64,000 bases of DNA, from contig LR746269.1 in NCBI GenBank assembly GCA_902729315.2, positions 377,001 through 441,000 of the forward strand, given 5' to 3'. Each line of letters starts with the position of its first letter. Position 1 is the first letter of the stretch. The notes beneath the pieces are model-generated. The model worked only from the letters and a program-made list of their open reading frames with translations, made no database searches and had not been told where the DNA came from. Both the position numbers and the translations under genes were made by a program. Of this stretch, positions 63,667-64,000 are shown piece by piece. This DNA comes from Spirodela intermedia (taxonomy: Eukaryota > Streptophyta > Magnoliopsida > Alismatales > Araceae).

Positions 63667-64000
63667 CCCCCGCCCGCGGCCCCCTGCACGCAGTGCTGCT
63701 CGTCGTCGAGTTCCTGGAAGACCGCCCCCCTCCCCGCTTCTTCTCGTCTGACGTTGTATTCCCGCCGGAGAGACCTGGTGACTGTCATATCTCCTCCGCA
63801 TGTTCTCCTGAAATCGTCTGGTGGTGCGTACGTTGACTCTCTCCGCTCAGATTACTTCTACTTGCTAGTCGTGGTTGGTTGTTGCTCCCTCCGGATTGTG
63901 CTGTTCTTCCTCTCGCTATCTTTGTGGGAGCAAGAATCTCTCAGACGCCGAGATGCTGCCTAATTTTTTCTAGCCGTCGGTTGACTTTTGTGTGGCCATA
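63667..64000. other. 3' flank of UBC2
   Basis: Presumed 3' UTR and downstream DNA. Short overlapping frames here have no recognisable product. No gene seen before the window ends. Confidence 0.45.

Overview
The window is nuclear DNA of a flowering plant, most likely a monocot. The single-copy genes are split by canonical GT-AG introns. Several coding regions are very GC-rich (KCS, the methyltransferases, the egg-cell-type secreted protein) and sit in AT-rich DNA full of decayed LTR retrotransposons, a contrast typical of monocots. Species cannot be named from the sequence. No bacterial-type system, CRISPR array, rRNA or tRNA gene was seen.

Layout. (1) 0.5-1.8 kb, minus strand: N-terminal exons of a type I inositol polyphosphate 5-phosphatase, running off the left edge. 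(2) 2.2-7.0 kb: an intact two-exon SAM-dependent methyltransferase of the embryo-abundant (EMB-like) family (MT1) and an inverted, broken copy of it (MT1'), forming a large imperfect palindrome. (3) 7.1-14.4 kb: a decayed Ty3/gypsy chromovirus (minus) and a second gypsy remnant (plus). (4) 15.1-16.0 kb: a second intact methyltransferase (MT2). (5) 16.9-28.0 kb: two decayed Ty1/copia elements in opposite orientation, with a heavily mutated methyltransferase relic (MT4) between them. (6) 28.3-32.2 kb: a diverged duplicate of the 12.55-16.87 kb segment, carrying the same gypsy remnant plus a methyltransferase pseudogene (MT3) broken by a 65-bp deletion. (7) 33.4-34.9 kb: an intronless 3-ketoacyl-CoA synthase, with a 20-bp x5 minisatellite in its 5' leader and a larger minisatellite with embedded CT tracts downstream. 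(8) 36.2-40.9 kb, minus: a nine-exon chloroplast-type DEAD-box helicase, RH39-like, with every exon joining in frame (660 aa). (9) 42.3-43.3 and 50.2-51.2 kb, minus: two copies of an intronless secreted cysteine-rich (ECA1/prolamin-like) gene, identical in coding sequence, separated by a decayed copia element. (10) 53.4-56.0 kb, minus: three-exon hypoxanthine-guanine phosphoribosyltransferase (188 aa). (11) 57.9-63.7 kb, plus: RAD6-type ubiquitin-conjugating enzyme E2 (152 aa) with a non-coding first exon.

The genes do not form a pathway; they are independent plant genes. What unites the left half is birth and death of a methyltransferase cluster: five copies in five states (two open, one inverted and broken, one with a microhomology deletion, one nearly erased). 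Long CT/GA tracts sit at or near many duplication and deletion boundaries and probably helped create them. The clearest oddities are the near-identical block around the two secreted-protein genes next to strongly diverged paralogous flanks (gene conversion is the leading reading), a probable GC-AG intron in the phosphatase gene, and an Ala in place of a motif I Gly in MT1.
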